Shown here piece by piece: positions 24,482 through 32,765 of a DNA stretch of 64,000 nucleotides; the stretch's first letter is position 1, and every line of letters starts with the position of its first letter. Both the position numbers and the translations under genes were made by a program. Location: positions 1 through 64,000 of the forward strand of contig NZ_FUHU01000026.1 in NCBI RefSeq assembly GCF_900163565.1. The letters run 5' to 3'. Source of the DNA: Agrococcus casei LMG 22410 (GTDB lineage Bacteria > Actinomycetota > Actinomycetes > Actinomycetales > Microbacteriaceae). The notes below the pieces were generated by a model. That model ran no database searches. It was not told the origin of the DNA and saw nothing but the letters and a program-made list of their open reading frames with translations.

Positions 24482-27400
24482 TCAGTCGAGCTTGAGTGCC
24501 TCGTCGAGGATCTGCACGAGCTCAGCAGCCGAGCGCTTCGGCGAACCGGTTGCGGGGCTTGCCGAGGGTCGGCGTCCGACACCGCGAACAGCGCGACCGT
24601 CGAGGTGCTTCGGGAGCGTGTAGTGGATGAACGGCCACGAGCCCTGGTTGAGCGGCTCTTCCTGCACTGCCACGACATCGGCATTCGGGTAGCCGTCGAG
24701 GATCTCGCGGATGCGCTCGACGTCGAGGGGGTACAGCTGCTCGACGCGCAGCACAGCGATGTCTTCGATTTCGCGCTTGCGGAGTTCGCCGCGGATGTCG
24801 TGCACGATCTTGCCGCTCGCGAGGAGGACGTGTCGCGTCTTCTCGGGGTTCTGCGTTGCGTCGTGCAGCACCGTCTCGAACTTGCCGGTCGTGAACTCTT
24901 CAGGCTGGCTCACCGCGTCGCGGAGGCGCAGCATCGACTTCGGGGTGAAGACGATGAGCGGCTTGCGCTGGTGGGACTGGGCCTGACGACGCAGCAGGTG
25001 GAAGTGGGATGCGGGCGTCGACGGACGCGCGATCGACATGTTCTGCTGGGCGGCAAGCTGCAGGAATCGCTCGATTCGAGCCGAGGAGTGGTCGGGACCG
25101 GCTCCTTCGTAGCCGTGGGGGAGCAGCAGCACGAGGCTCGAACGCTGTTCCCACTTCTGCTCGGCGGCAGCCAGGAACTCGTCGATGACGATCTGTGCGC
25201 CGTTGACGAAGTCGCCGAACTGCGCCTCCCACAGGACCAGCGCATCCTGGTTCTCGACGGAGTAGCCGTACTCGAAGCCGAGTGCGGCGTACTCGCTCAG
25301 GTACGAGTCGTAGATCGACATGCGCGCCTGGTCTTCGCTGAGGTTCGCGAGCGGCACCCATTCCTGACCGTTGTTCTGGTCGTGCATGACCGCGTGACGC
25401 TGCACGAACGTGCCGCGACGGGTGTCCTGTCCGCTCATGCGAACCGGCTTGCCCTCGATCAGGATCGATCCGAGAGCGAGCAGCTCGCCGAACGCCCAGT
25501 CGATGTTGCCGGTCGTGGCCATTGCGACACGCTTCTTGAGCAGCTGCGCCACCTTCGGGTGCACCGTGAAGCCTTCGGGAGCGTTGCCCTGTGCCTGCGT
25601 GATGGTCTGCAGCATGGCTTCGGAGATGCCGGTCGACTCGGGAGCGCCCGTGAGCGGTGTCTCGGGGTGCGTCGTGATGATCGGGATCGATCCGGTGGTG
25701 GCCTCGTGCGTCTCGACGAAGGCGCGCTCGAGGCGGTCCTGGAAGTCAGCCTGCGCTGTCTCGTACTCGTCGCGAGTGAGGTCACCGCGACCGACGAGGT
25801 TCTCGGCGTAGAGCGTGCGAACCGAGCGCTTCTTCTCGATCAGCGAGTACATGAGCGGCTGCGTCATCGTGGGGTCGTCGCCCTCGTTGTGTCCGCGTCG
25901 GCGGTACGAGAGCAGGTCGATGACGATGTCGCGGTTGAACTCCTGGCGGTATGCGAACGCGAGCTCTGCGACGCGCACGACCGCTTCGGGGTCATCGCCG
26001 TTCACGTGCAGGATCGGAGCATCGATCGCCTTGGCGATGTCGGTCGCGTAGGTCGACGAGCGGCCGTCGCGCGGCGTCGTGGTGAAGCCGATCTGGTTGT
26101 TGACCACGAGGTGCACGGTTCCGCCTGTGCGGTATGCGCGCAGCTGCGACATCTGCAGGGTCTCGAAGACGACGCCCTGGCCTGCCATAGCGGCGTCACC
26201 GTGCACGAGGATCGGCAGGACGGAGAACTGGCCGTCGCCGATGCTGTCCTGGCGTGCGCGCACCATGCCCTCGAGCACGCCGTTGACGGCCTCGAGGTGT
26301 GAAGGGTTGGCAGCGAGGTACACGGAGATCTCGGCGCCGAGAGCAGTCTTGAAGGTGCCCTCCGTGCCCAGGTGGTACTTGACGTCACCGGAGCCGTTCA
26401 CGGATGCGGCGCCTTCGAACTCCTGGAAGATCTGTGCGTAGGTCTTGCCGGCGATGTTCGAGAGCACGTTGAGGCGGCCGCGGTGCGGCATGCCGATCGC
26501 GACCGAGTGGAGCTCCTGCTCGGCGGCACCTGCGATGACTGCGTCGAGGAAGGCGATCATCGACTCGGAGCCCTCGAGGCTGAAGCGCTTCTGCCCGACG
26601 TACTTGGTCTGCAGGAAGGTCTCGAAGGCCTCGGCCTGGTTGAGCTTGCCGAGGATGCGCATCTGCTCGTCGTGCGTGGGCTTGACGTACGGCACCTCGA
26701 GGTGCGACTGCAGCCACTCGCGCTGAGCGGGGTCGGAGATGTGCATGTACTCGACGCCGATGGTGCGGCAGTAGGTGTCGCGCAGCACGCCGAGGATGTC
26801 GCGCAGCAGAGCCTGGCGCTTGCCGCCGAAGCCGCCGACGACGAACTCGCGGTCGAGATCCCAGAAGCTGAGTCCGTGATGCTCGATCTCGAGGTCGGGG
26901 TGCGTACGCTGCACGTACTCGAGCGGGTCGATGTCGGCCATCAGGTGGCCGTTCGTGCGGTAGGCGTTGATCAGCTGGCTGACACGGGTCTGCTTCGAGA
27001 GCTCGGTCGCCGAGTTGACCGTGACGTCGGTCGACCACAGGATCGGCTGGTACGGAATGCGGAGGTCAGCGAAGATCTCGCGGTAGAAGTCCTGCTCGCC
27101 GATCAGCAGCTGGTGCACGATCTTGAGGAACTCGCCGCTTCCGGCTCCTTGGATGACGCGGTGGTCATAGGTGGAGGTGAGGGTGATCGTCTTGCCGATG
27201 CCGGCTTCGACGAGGCGCTCGGGCGACGAGCCCATGAACTCAGCCGAGTAGTCGAGGGCGCCGGCACCGATGATGCAGCCCTGGCCCTGCATGAGGCGCG
27301 GCACGGAGTGCACCGTGCCGATGCCGCCGGGGTTGGTCAGCGAGACGGTGGTGCCTGCGAAGTCTGCAGCGCCGAGCTTGTTGCCGCGGGTGCGCTTGAT

Positions 27401-28183
27401 GAGGTCTTCGTATGCGGCCAGGTACTCCTGGAAGTCCATGTTCTGGGTCTTCTTGATACTCGGCACGAGCAGGGCGCGGCTGCCGTCGGGCTTCGGGAGG
27501 TCGATCGCGATGCCGAGATTGACGTCCTTGTGCTGCACGAGCGTCGGCTTGCCGTCGACGACTTCGTACGAGACGTTCTGGCTCGGGAACTGCTTGAGCG
27601 CCTTGATGAGCGCGTAGCCGATGAGGTGCGTGAACGAGATCTTGCCGCCACGCGTGCGCTTCAGGTGGTTGTTGATGACGATGCGGTTGTCGATCATCAG
27701 CTTGGCCGGAATGGTGCGCACGCTGGTCGCGGTCGGGACGCTCAGCGACTGCTCCATGTTCGCGGCGAGCGACTTCGGCATGCCCTTGAGCTGCTTGCGG
27801 ATCGGCTCGGACGAGTCTTCTTCTGTCTCAGCGGCCTTCGGCTTGGGCTGTGCGTCTGCAGGAACGGGCGTCGGGCGAGCCGGCGTCTTCGTCGTCTTCG
27901 CTGCGAGGGGAACCTCGGCCTTGGGCGTCTCGCTCGTGGCCTTCTCCTGCAACTTCTGCTGTTCAGGCTTCGGCTCGCTGGAACCGCCGGCAGCGGGCGA
28001 AGGAGCGGGCGGCGTGGCGACAGCGCCCTTTGCCTGCTCGTTCTTCAGCTGAGCCTCATAGCGCTCGAGGATCGGCCACCATGACTTGGCAACCTGATTT
28101 CTGTCGTTCTTGAAGAGTTCGTACTGCTCGTCTACGAGCCATGCGTTCGCTCCAAGGTCATTGGGCCCGGTGGGGTTAGCCAC
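24482..28183 (-). CDS. kgd: Multifunctional 2-oxoglutarate decarboxylase/dehydrogenase E1-E2 (Kgd)
   Basis: 1233 residues, the fused actinobacterial enzyme of 2-oxoglutarate metabolism. Residues 1-40 match the E1 N-terminal segment (GANAWLVDEQYELF). A Pro/Ala/Lys-rich linker follows, then an E2-type succinyltransferase domain with His341 in TYDHRVIQG. The rest is a thiamine-diphosphate E1 domain: PHRGRLNVL, GDAAMAGQGVVFE, and VVNNQIGF near 660-690. It makes succinyl-CoA with E2/E3 partners, or succinic semialdehyde by decarboxylation. GTG 28183 is preferred over GTG 28222, as AGAGG lies about ten bases upstream and homologues begin there. Regulation by a GarA-type FHA protein is known in relatives, not visible here. 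Confidence 0.95.
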   Translation of the reverse strand: MANPTGPNDLGANAWLVDEQYELFKNDRNQVAKSWWPILERYEAQLKNEQAKGAVATPPAPSPAAGGSSEPKPEQQKLQEKATSETPKAEVPLAAKTTKTPARPTPVPADAQPKPKAAETEEDSSEPIRKQLKGMPKSLAANMEQSLSVPTATSVRTIPAKLMIDNRIVINNHLKRTRGGKISFTHLIGYALIKALKQFPSQNVSYEVVDGKPTLVQHKDVNLGIAIDLPKPDGSRALLVPSIKKTQNMDFQEYLAAYEDLIKRTRGNKLGAADFAGTTVSLTNPGGIGTVHSVPRLMQGQGCIIGAGALDYSAEFMGSSPERLVEAGIGKTITLTSTYDHRVIQGAGSGEFLKIVHQLLIGEQDFYREIFADLRIPYQPILWSTDVTVNSATELSKQTRVSQLINAYRTNGHLMADIDPLEYVQRTHPDLEIEHHGLSFWDLDREFVVGGFGGKRQALLRDILGVLRDTYCRTIGVEYMHISDPAQREWLQSHLEVPYVKPTHDEQMRILGKLNQAEAFETFLQTKYVGQKRFSLEGSESMIAFLDAVIAGAAEQELHSVAIGMPHRGRLNVLSNIAGKTYAQIFQEFEGAASVNGSGDVKYHLGTEGTFKTALGAEISVYLAANPSHLEAVNGVLEGMVRARQDSIGDGQFSVLPILVHGDAAMAGQGVVFETLQMSQLRAYRTGGTVHLVVNNQIGFTTTPRDGRSSTYATDIAKAIDAPILHVNGDDPEAVVRVAELAFAYRQEFNRDIVIDLLSYRRRGHNEGDDPTMTQPLMYSLIEKKRSVRTLYAENLVGRGDLTRDEYETAQADFQDRLERAFVETHEATTGSIPIITTHPETPLTGAPESTGISEAMLQTITQAQGNAPEGFTVHPKVAQLLKKRVAMATTGNIDWAFGELLALGSILIEGKPVRMSGQDTRRGTFVQRHAVMHDQNNGQEWVPLANLSEDQARMSIYDSYLSEYAALGFEYGYSVENQDALVLWEAQFGDFVNGAQIVIDEFLAAAEQKWEQRSSLVLLLPHGYEGAGPDHSSARIERFLQLAAQQNMSIARPSTPASHFHLLRRQAQSHQRKPLIVFTPKSMLRLRDAVSQPEEFTTGKFETVLHDATQNPEKTRHVLLASGKIVHDIRGELRKREIEDIAVLRVEQLYPLDVERIREILDGYPNADVVAVQEEPLNQGSWPFIHYTLPKHLDGRAVRGVGRRPSASPATGSPKRSAAELVQILDEALKLD

Positions 28184-28255
28184 GAATCGATCGCCTCTTT
28201 CGCGTCGGATTTGACTGCGCACGTCTCTCGCGGCAGTTCCGTCTCACAATCATAG

Positions 28256-28777
28256 TCAGGTCTTTGCGCCAGCACTGGCACGAATCCCGAGTTCTTCGAG
28301 GTCGACGCCCGCAGCCTCGACCGCGAGCATCATGACCTCGCGGCGCCACACGGCGCGCGGCTCGAACTCGAGCGGCATGCTCGCCTCATGCGGCATCCGG
28401 TCGCCCTTCTTGCCGTTGCACCTCACGCACGCGGTGATGGTGTTCAGCCAGGTCGACTCGCCGCCGCGCGACACAGGGGTGATGTGGTCGATGGTGTCGC
28501 CCTTGCCGCCGCAGTAGGCGCAGGTGCGCCGGTCTCGATCGAGGACCCCGCGACGCGACCAGGGCATCCGGTCGTACAGGCGCGAGTGTGGGATGGCGAC
28601 GTACTCGTTGAACACGACGACCCGGGGGACAGGCATCTCGAGGCTGTTCGACCTGATCGTCTCGTCGGAGGCCAGGACGATCTGCGCGCGCTCTTTGAGC
28701 ACGAAGGCGACGGCGCGCTGCAGCGAGGCGACCCCGATCGGTTCGAGCGTCGCGTTCAGAACCACCACTTTGGCCAT
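28256..28777 (-). CDS. HNH endonuclease-fold protein
   Basis: 173 residues with a complete HNH domain: Cys86-x2-Cys89, Asp97-His98, SRGG, Asn112, Cys117-x2-Cys120-Asn121. The N-terminal 80 residues (MAKVVVLNATLEPIGVASLQ) form a conserved partner domain seen in stand-alone actinobacterial HNH proteins. ATG 28777 has AGGAGG seven bases upstream. Substrate is unknown; a housekeeping nuclease is likelier than a mobile one since the gene sits in core sequence. Confidence 0.85.
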   Translation of the reverse strand: MAKVVVLNATLEPIGVASLQRAVAFVLKERAQIVLASDETIRSNSLEMPVPRVVVFNEYVAIPHSRLYDRMPWSRRGVLDRDRRTCAYCGGKGDTIDHITPVSRGGESTWLNTITACVRCNGKKGDRMPHEASMPLEFEPRAVWRREVMMLAVEAAGVDLEELGIRASAGAKT

Positions 28778-28880
28778 CAGCAAGCCTCCTGTGTCTGGCT
28801 GACCAGTCTGCCTCTGTCGAAATTACACGCTCTGTGTGAACGGCGCATGACGCGGGAGTGGCCGTGTCGTATGCGTGCAA

Positions 28881-28886
28881 TACGGT
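28881..28886 (+). promoter_or_regulatory. -10 element TACGGT before guaB1
   Basis: TACGGT, six bases, then ATG 28893, a leaderless layout. A TTACAC-N5-GTGTGAA near-palindrome lies upstream at about 28824-28841 in the divergent region and could be an operator. Confidence 0.45.
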
Positions 28887-28892
28887 TGGAGC

Positions 28893-30338
28893 ATGCGCTT
28901 TCTCGAAGATCGTCCCGAGCACGACCTGACGTATTCCGACGTGTTCCTCGTTCCGTCGAAGTCCGACGTGGGGTCGCGATTCGCGGTCGATCTCGCACCC
29001 GATGACTCGACTGGGGCGACGCTGCCGATCGTGGCCGCCAACATGAACTCGGTGACAGGCCCGCGCCTTGCCGCAACCCTCGCGCGTCGCGGCGGGCTCG
29101 CTGTGCTCACACAGGACTTCGACGAGCACGACACCTTCGCCTCGATCGACTGGGTCAAGCGCCAGTCGACTCGATTCTCGTCTCCTTATACTGCGTCGCC
29201 CGACGAGGCCGTTTCTGACGTGCTGCGCAGGCTGCCCGCGGTCGAGGGCCATGTGCTGTGCGCCGTCGACGAGTCCGGCGAGTTCATCGGTGCGATCCCT
29301 GCCGCCCGGCTCGGGCAGTCGTTGGCGGATGCGCAGATCGGCGACCTGCTGCACGGCAAGATCCCGCACATCACCGAAGACGAGGCGGCAGAACCCCGAC
29401 AGGCCTTCAGCCGCCTCTCCGAGCTCGATGTCGAAGCGGCGCCCGTCGTCGACGGCAACGGGGTGCTCGTCGGCGTCGTCAGCCGACACGGCAGCCTGCG
29501 CAACGAGATCTACAAGCCCGCCGTCGACAGCCAGGGCCGTCTGCGCGTCGCAGCTGCGGTCGGCGCCAGCGGCGACCCCGGAGTGCGCGCCGCGCGACTG
29601 GTCGAGGCCGGCGCCGATGTCATCGTCGTCGACACAGCCCACGGGCACCAGCAGGGCATGCTCTCTGCTGTCGAGGCGGTCCGCTCGGCGGTCGGCGACG
29701 ACGTGGCAGTCGTTGCGGGCAACGTCGTGACCAAGCAGGGCGTGCGAGACCTCGCGTCAGCGGGCGCGAGCGTGCTCAAGGTCGGCGTCGGGCCCGGAGC
29801 CATGTGCACGACTCGCATGATGACGGCCGTCGGCAGGCCGCAGTTCTCGGCCGTGCTCGAGACGAGCGAGGCGGCGATCGAGGTCGGCGCGCGAGTCTGG
29901 GCAGACGGAGGAGTGCGATACCCGCGCGATGTGGCGCTCGCTCTTGCCGCCGGCGCATCGAGCGTGATGATCGGCTCGTGGTTCGCCGGCACGATCGAAG
30001 CGCCCGGAACCCTGTTGCATGACGATGAGGGCCGCATCTTCAAGGAGAGCTGGGGGATGGCCTCGACCAAGGCCGTCACACAGCGATTCGGCGGCCTCGA
30101 CCCATTCGACCTGGCTCGCAAGACGATGTTCGCAGAGGGCATCTCGTCGTCGCGGATCATGCTCGACCCGCTGCGGCCGAGCCTCGAAGACCTGCTCGAC
30201 ATGATCACGACCGGTGTCCGCTCGTCGTTCACCTACGCGGGTGCGGCCACCGTGCCCGAGTTCCGTGAGCGAGCCGTCGTCGGCATCCAGTCGGCTGCCG
30301 GCTATGAAGAGGGCAAGGCGCTGCCGGTCTCCTGGTAG
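28893..30338 (+). CDS. guaB1: GuaB1-family IMP dehydrogenase-like protein (GMP reductase with CBS domain)
   Basis: 481 residues of the IMPDH/GMPR fold. The N-terminus TYSDVFLVPSKSDV and the first barrel strand come first, then a CBS-pair insertion (about 95-220). The catalytic loop GPGAMCTTRMM places the nucleophile at Cys305, and WADGGVRYPRDVALALAAGA and MIGSWFAGT bind the phosphate. The mycobacterial GuaB1 clade has been characterised as a GMP reductase, returning GMP to IMP, which is the likely role here rather than IMP dehydrogenase. ATG 28893 fits a -10 element six bases upstream. Confidence 0.88.
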   Translation: MRFLEDRPEHDLTYSDVFLVPSKSDVGSRFAVDLAPDDSTGATLPIVAANMNSVTGPRLAATLARRGGLAVLTQDFDEHDTFASIDWVKRQSTRFSSPYTASPDEAVSDVLRRLPAVEGHVLCAVDESGEFIGAIPAARLGQSLADAQIGDLLHGKIPHITEDEAAEPRQAFSRLSELDVEAAPVVDGNGVLVGVVSRHGSLRNEIYKPAVDSQGRLRVAAAVGASGDPGVRAARLVEAGADVIVVDTAHGHQQGMLSAVEAVRSAVGDDVAVVAGNVVTKQGVRDLASAGASVLKVGVGPGAMCTTRMMTAVGRPQFSAVLETSEAAIEVGARVWADGGVRYPRDVALALAAGASSVMIGSWFAGTIEAPGTLLHDDEGRIFKESWGMASTKAVTQRFGGLDPFDLARKTMFAEGISSSRIMLDPLRPSLEDLLDMITTGVRSSFTYAGAATVPEFRERAVVGIQSAAGYEEGKALPVSW

Positions 30339-30344
30339 CGCGAA

Positions 30345-30373
30345 ATGACCCTGTGCCGAATCACCTGTAGAAT
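30345..30373 (+). promoter_or_regulatory. Promoter ATGACC-N17-TAGAAT of the CNNM operon
   Basis: -35-like ATGACC at 30345-30350 and -10 TAGAAT at 30368-30373 are 17 bases apart. GTG 30380 follows after six bases, so the first codon of the transcript would be the leader peptide start. Confidence 0.65.
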
Positions 30374-30379
30374 GAGCCT

Positions 30380-30421
30380 GTGAACGACGACGACCATAGT
30401 CCTTCTTCCTCGACCGCATGA
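30380..30421 (+). CDS. 13-codon Asp-rich leader peptide coupled to the CNNM gene
   Basis: GTG 30380 opens MNDDDHSPSSSTA, ending at TGA 30419-30421. That stop overlaps the ATG 30418 of the transporter gene (ATGA). The start lies six bases after a TAGAAT -10 element, so it would be read from a leaderless mRNA. The transporter ATG has no ribosome site (the preceding bases are CTTCTTCCTCGACCGC), so its translation probably depends on ribosomes ending this peptide. Three Asp codons in a row near the N-terminus are of the kind reported to weaken ribosomes at low magnesium. Regulation is inference. Confidence 0.6.
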   Translation: MNDDDHSPSSSTA

Positions 30422-31728
30422 ACGAGTGGGTCTTACTTGCCTTGGGCATGGTGCTCTCTCTGGGCACAGGAATCTTTGTTGCGAGCGAATTCGCGCTAGT
30501 CAACCTCGACCGCAGTGACCTGCAGTCGCGCCGTGACCGCGGAGAACGCGGCCTCAACCACACGATCGCGGCGCTCAAGCACACGTCAACGCACCTGTCG
30601 AGCGCTCAGCTCGGCATCACGCTGACGACACTGCTGACCGGAGCCACATTCACACCGGCCATCGAGACGCTGGTCGGGCCGCTGCTGAGCGGGTGGGGGC
30701 TGGCCGACGGCACAGCGCTGATCGTCGCAGCCATTCTCGGCGTGCTGCTCGCGACGCTCTTCTCGATGCTGTTCGGTGAGCTGCTGCCGAAGAACCTGGC
30801 ACTTGCCGTGCCGCTGGCCACCTCCAAGGTGGTCGCTCCGCTGCAGCGTGCCTTCACATTCATGTTCAAGCCTGCGGTGCTGCTGCTGAACGGCTCTGCC
30901 AATGCGATGCTGCGCGGCATTGGCATCGAGCCCAAAGAAGAGCTCTCGGGCGCGCGCACTCCCGAAGAGCTGGCGTCGCTCGTGCGACGCTCGGCGATGG
31001 AGGGGTCGCTCGACGAGAACGCGGCGTCGCTGATCTCGCGCACGCTCCACATCACCACCCTCTCGGCAGGCGATGTGATGACGCCGCGCACCCGGGTCGA
31101 GTCCATTGACCGCGAGTCGACTGTCGCCGATCTCGTCGACCTGGCCCGCACATCCGGCTTCTCTCGATTCCCGATCGTCGACGGCGACCTCGACGAGGTC
31201 ACGGGCATCGCACACCTCAAGCTCGCAGTGGCCGTTCCGCGCGAGAAGCGCGCCAGCGTCCCGGTGCAGGCCATCGCTACAGACCCCGCTCGAGTGCCAG
31301 AGTCGCTCGAGGTCGAAGTGCTGCTCGGCGACCTGAAGGAGCGCGGCTACCAGCTGGCAGTCGTCATCGACGAGTACGGGGGCACGGCCGGCCTCGTGAC
31401 CCTCGAGGACTGCATCGAAGAGCTCGTCGGCGAAGTGAGCGATGAGCACGACCGCATGCGCGTCGACGTCGTCCACGGCCCCGGCTGGCTGACGCTGCCG
31501 GGTCTGCTGCGTCCCGACGAGGCCCGCGAGAGAGCCGGCCTCGAGATTCCAGAAGACTCTGAGTACGAGACGGTGGGCGGATTCATCATGAATGCCCTCG
31601 GCGATGTTCCGACGGTCGGCGACGAAGTCACGACCCCACAGGGCAGGCTCATCGTCGAGCGCCTTGACGGCCGACGAATCGATCGCGTGAAGTTCATTCC
31701 GCATCCGGTGCTGGAGAGGGAGTCATGA
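30418..31728 (+). CDS. CNNM/CorC-HlyC family ion transporter
   Basis: 436 residues. The N-terminal DUF21 membrane domain has about four hydrophobic segments (VASEFALVNLDRSDLQSRR, then SAQLGITLTTLLTG, LFGELLPKNLALA). A CBS pair follows (DVMTPRTRVESID to EYGGTAGLVTLEDCIEELVGE), then the C-terminal CorC/HlyC domain (VGGFIMNALGDVPTVGD). Relatives move magnesium or other divalent ions. The absence of a ribosome site and the ATGA overlap with the leader peptide suggest coupled translation. A second CNNM gene follows with another ATGA overlap, suggesting a heteromeric pair. Confidence 0.9.
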   Translation: MNEWVLLALGMVLSLGTGIFVASEFALVNLDRSDLQSRRDRGERGLNHTIAALKHTSTHLSSAQLGITLTTLLTGATFTPAIETLVGPLLSGWGLADGTALIVAAILGVLLATLFSMLFGELLPKNLALAVPLATSKVVAPLQRAFTFMFKPAVLLLNGSANAMLRGIGIEPKEELSGARTPEELASLVRRSAMEGSLDENAASLISRTLHITTLSAGDVMTPRTRVESIDRESTVADLVDLARTSGFSRFPIVDGDLDEVTGIAHLKLAVAVPREKRASVPVQAIATDPARVPESLEVEVLLGDLKERGYQLAVVIDEYGGTAGLVTLEDCIEELVGEVSDEHDRMRVDVVHGPGWLTLPGLLRPDEARERAGLEIPEDSEYETVGGFIMNALGDVPTVGDEVTTPQGRLIVERLDGRRIDRVKFIPHPVLERES

Positions 31729-32765
31729 GCGACTGGATGGGAATCGTATGGCTCGTCGTCCTGCTGCTGATCAACGCATTCTTCGTCGGCGCCGAATTCG
31801 CCGTGATCTCTGCGCGTCGCTCGCAGATCGAGCCGAAAGCCGATCGCGGGTCGAAGGCCGCGGGCCTCGCGCTGAAGGCCATGGAGAATGCGTCGCTGAT
31901 GCTCGCAATGTGCCAGCTCGGCATCACGGTCTGCTCGCTGCTGATCCTCTACGTCTCTGAGCCGAGCATTCACCACCTCCTCGAGGTGCCCATGCACGCC
32001 CTGGGATGGAGCCCGCAGGTCATCTCGGTCGTCGGCTACGCGGTCACGCTGCTGCTGGTGACGTACCTGCACGTCGTGTTCGGCGAGATGATGCCGAAGA
32101 ACGCGTCGTTCTCGATGCCGACCCGTGCTGTGCTGCTGCTGGCACCGCCGCTGGTGTGGATCGCGCGTGTGTTCAAGCCGATCATCTGGCTGCTCAATGC
32201 GATCACCAACCAGATGCTGAGGCTGATGCGCGTCGAGCCCAAGGCCGAGGCGAACACCGCATTCACGCTCGACGAGGTCGAGACGATTGTCGAGACCTCG
32301 AAGCGCGAGGGGCTGCTGTACGACCGAACAGGCGCGCTTGCGAAGACGTTCGAGTTCACGAACCGCACCGTCGGCGAAGTCGCGATTCCGACCGCCGAGA
32401 TCGTCACGCTGCCGCAGGGGGCGACGACAGCCGATGTCGAGGCTGCCGTTCGAGAGCACGGCTTCTCGCGCTACGTCGTGGTCGACGGCGATGACGAGCC
32501 GGTGGGCTACCTGCACCTCAAGGACGTCATCGACGCCGATGACGAGCAGAGCGCGCTTCCGGTCAAGCAGAAGCGCGTGCGACAGCTGATCTCGGTCTAC
32601 TCCGGCAGCGAGCTCGAGGATGCCATGCAGCTGATGCGATCGAGCGGAGCGCACATCGCGAAATCGTTCGACGCTGACGGCCGGACGACCGGGCTCCTCT
32701 TTCTCGAAGACATTCTCGAAGAGCTTGTCGGCGAGGTGCGCGACGCGACGCGGAGGCTGAGTTGA
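31725..32765 (+). CDS. CNNM/CorC-type ion transporter, short form
   Basis: 346 residues, paralogue of the preceding protein. The DUF21 membrane domain (VGAEFAVISARRSQIEPK, QLGITVCSLLILYV, FGEMMPKNASFS) and a CBS pair ending in GLLFLEDILEELVGEV are present. The C-terminal CorC/HlyC domain, about 80 residues, is missing. ATG 31725 is in an ATGA overlap. Side-by-side long and short CNNM genes are common and may form a heterodimer. Confidence 0.9.
   Translation: MSDWMGIVWLVVLLLINAFFVGAEFAVISARRSQIEPKADRGSKAAGLALKAMENASLMLAMCQLGITVCSLLILYVSEPSIHHLLEVPMHALGWSPQVISVVGYAVTLLLVTYLHVVFGEMMPKNASFSMPTRAVLLLAPPLVWIARVFKPIIWLLNAITNQMLRLMRVEPKAEANTAFTLDEVETIVETSKREGLLYDRTGALAKTFEFTNRTVGEVAIPTAEIVTLPQGATTADVEAAVREHGFSRYVVVDGDDEPVGYLHLKDVIDADDEQSALPVKQKRVRQLISVYSGSELEDAMQLMRSSGAHIAKSFDADGRTTGLLFLEDILEELVGEVRDATRRLS

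Noticed and set aside
26372-28084. 570-residue plus-strand frame opposite kgd
   Set aside because: Shadow of kgd; composition of Val/Asp/Glu/Leu repeats without domains. The same holds for the long plus-strand frame at 24605-26302.
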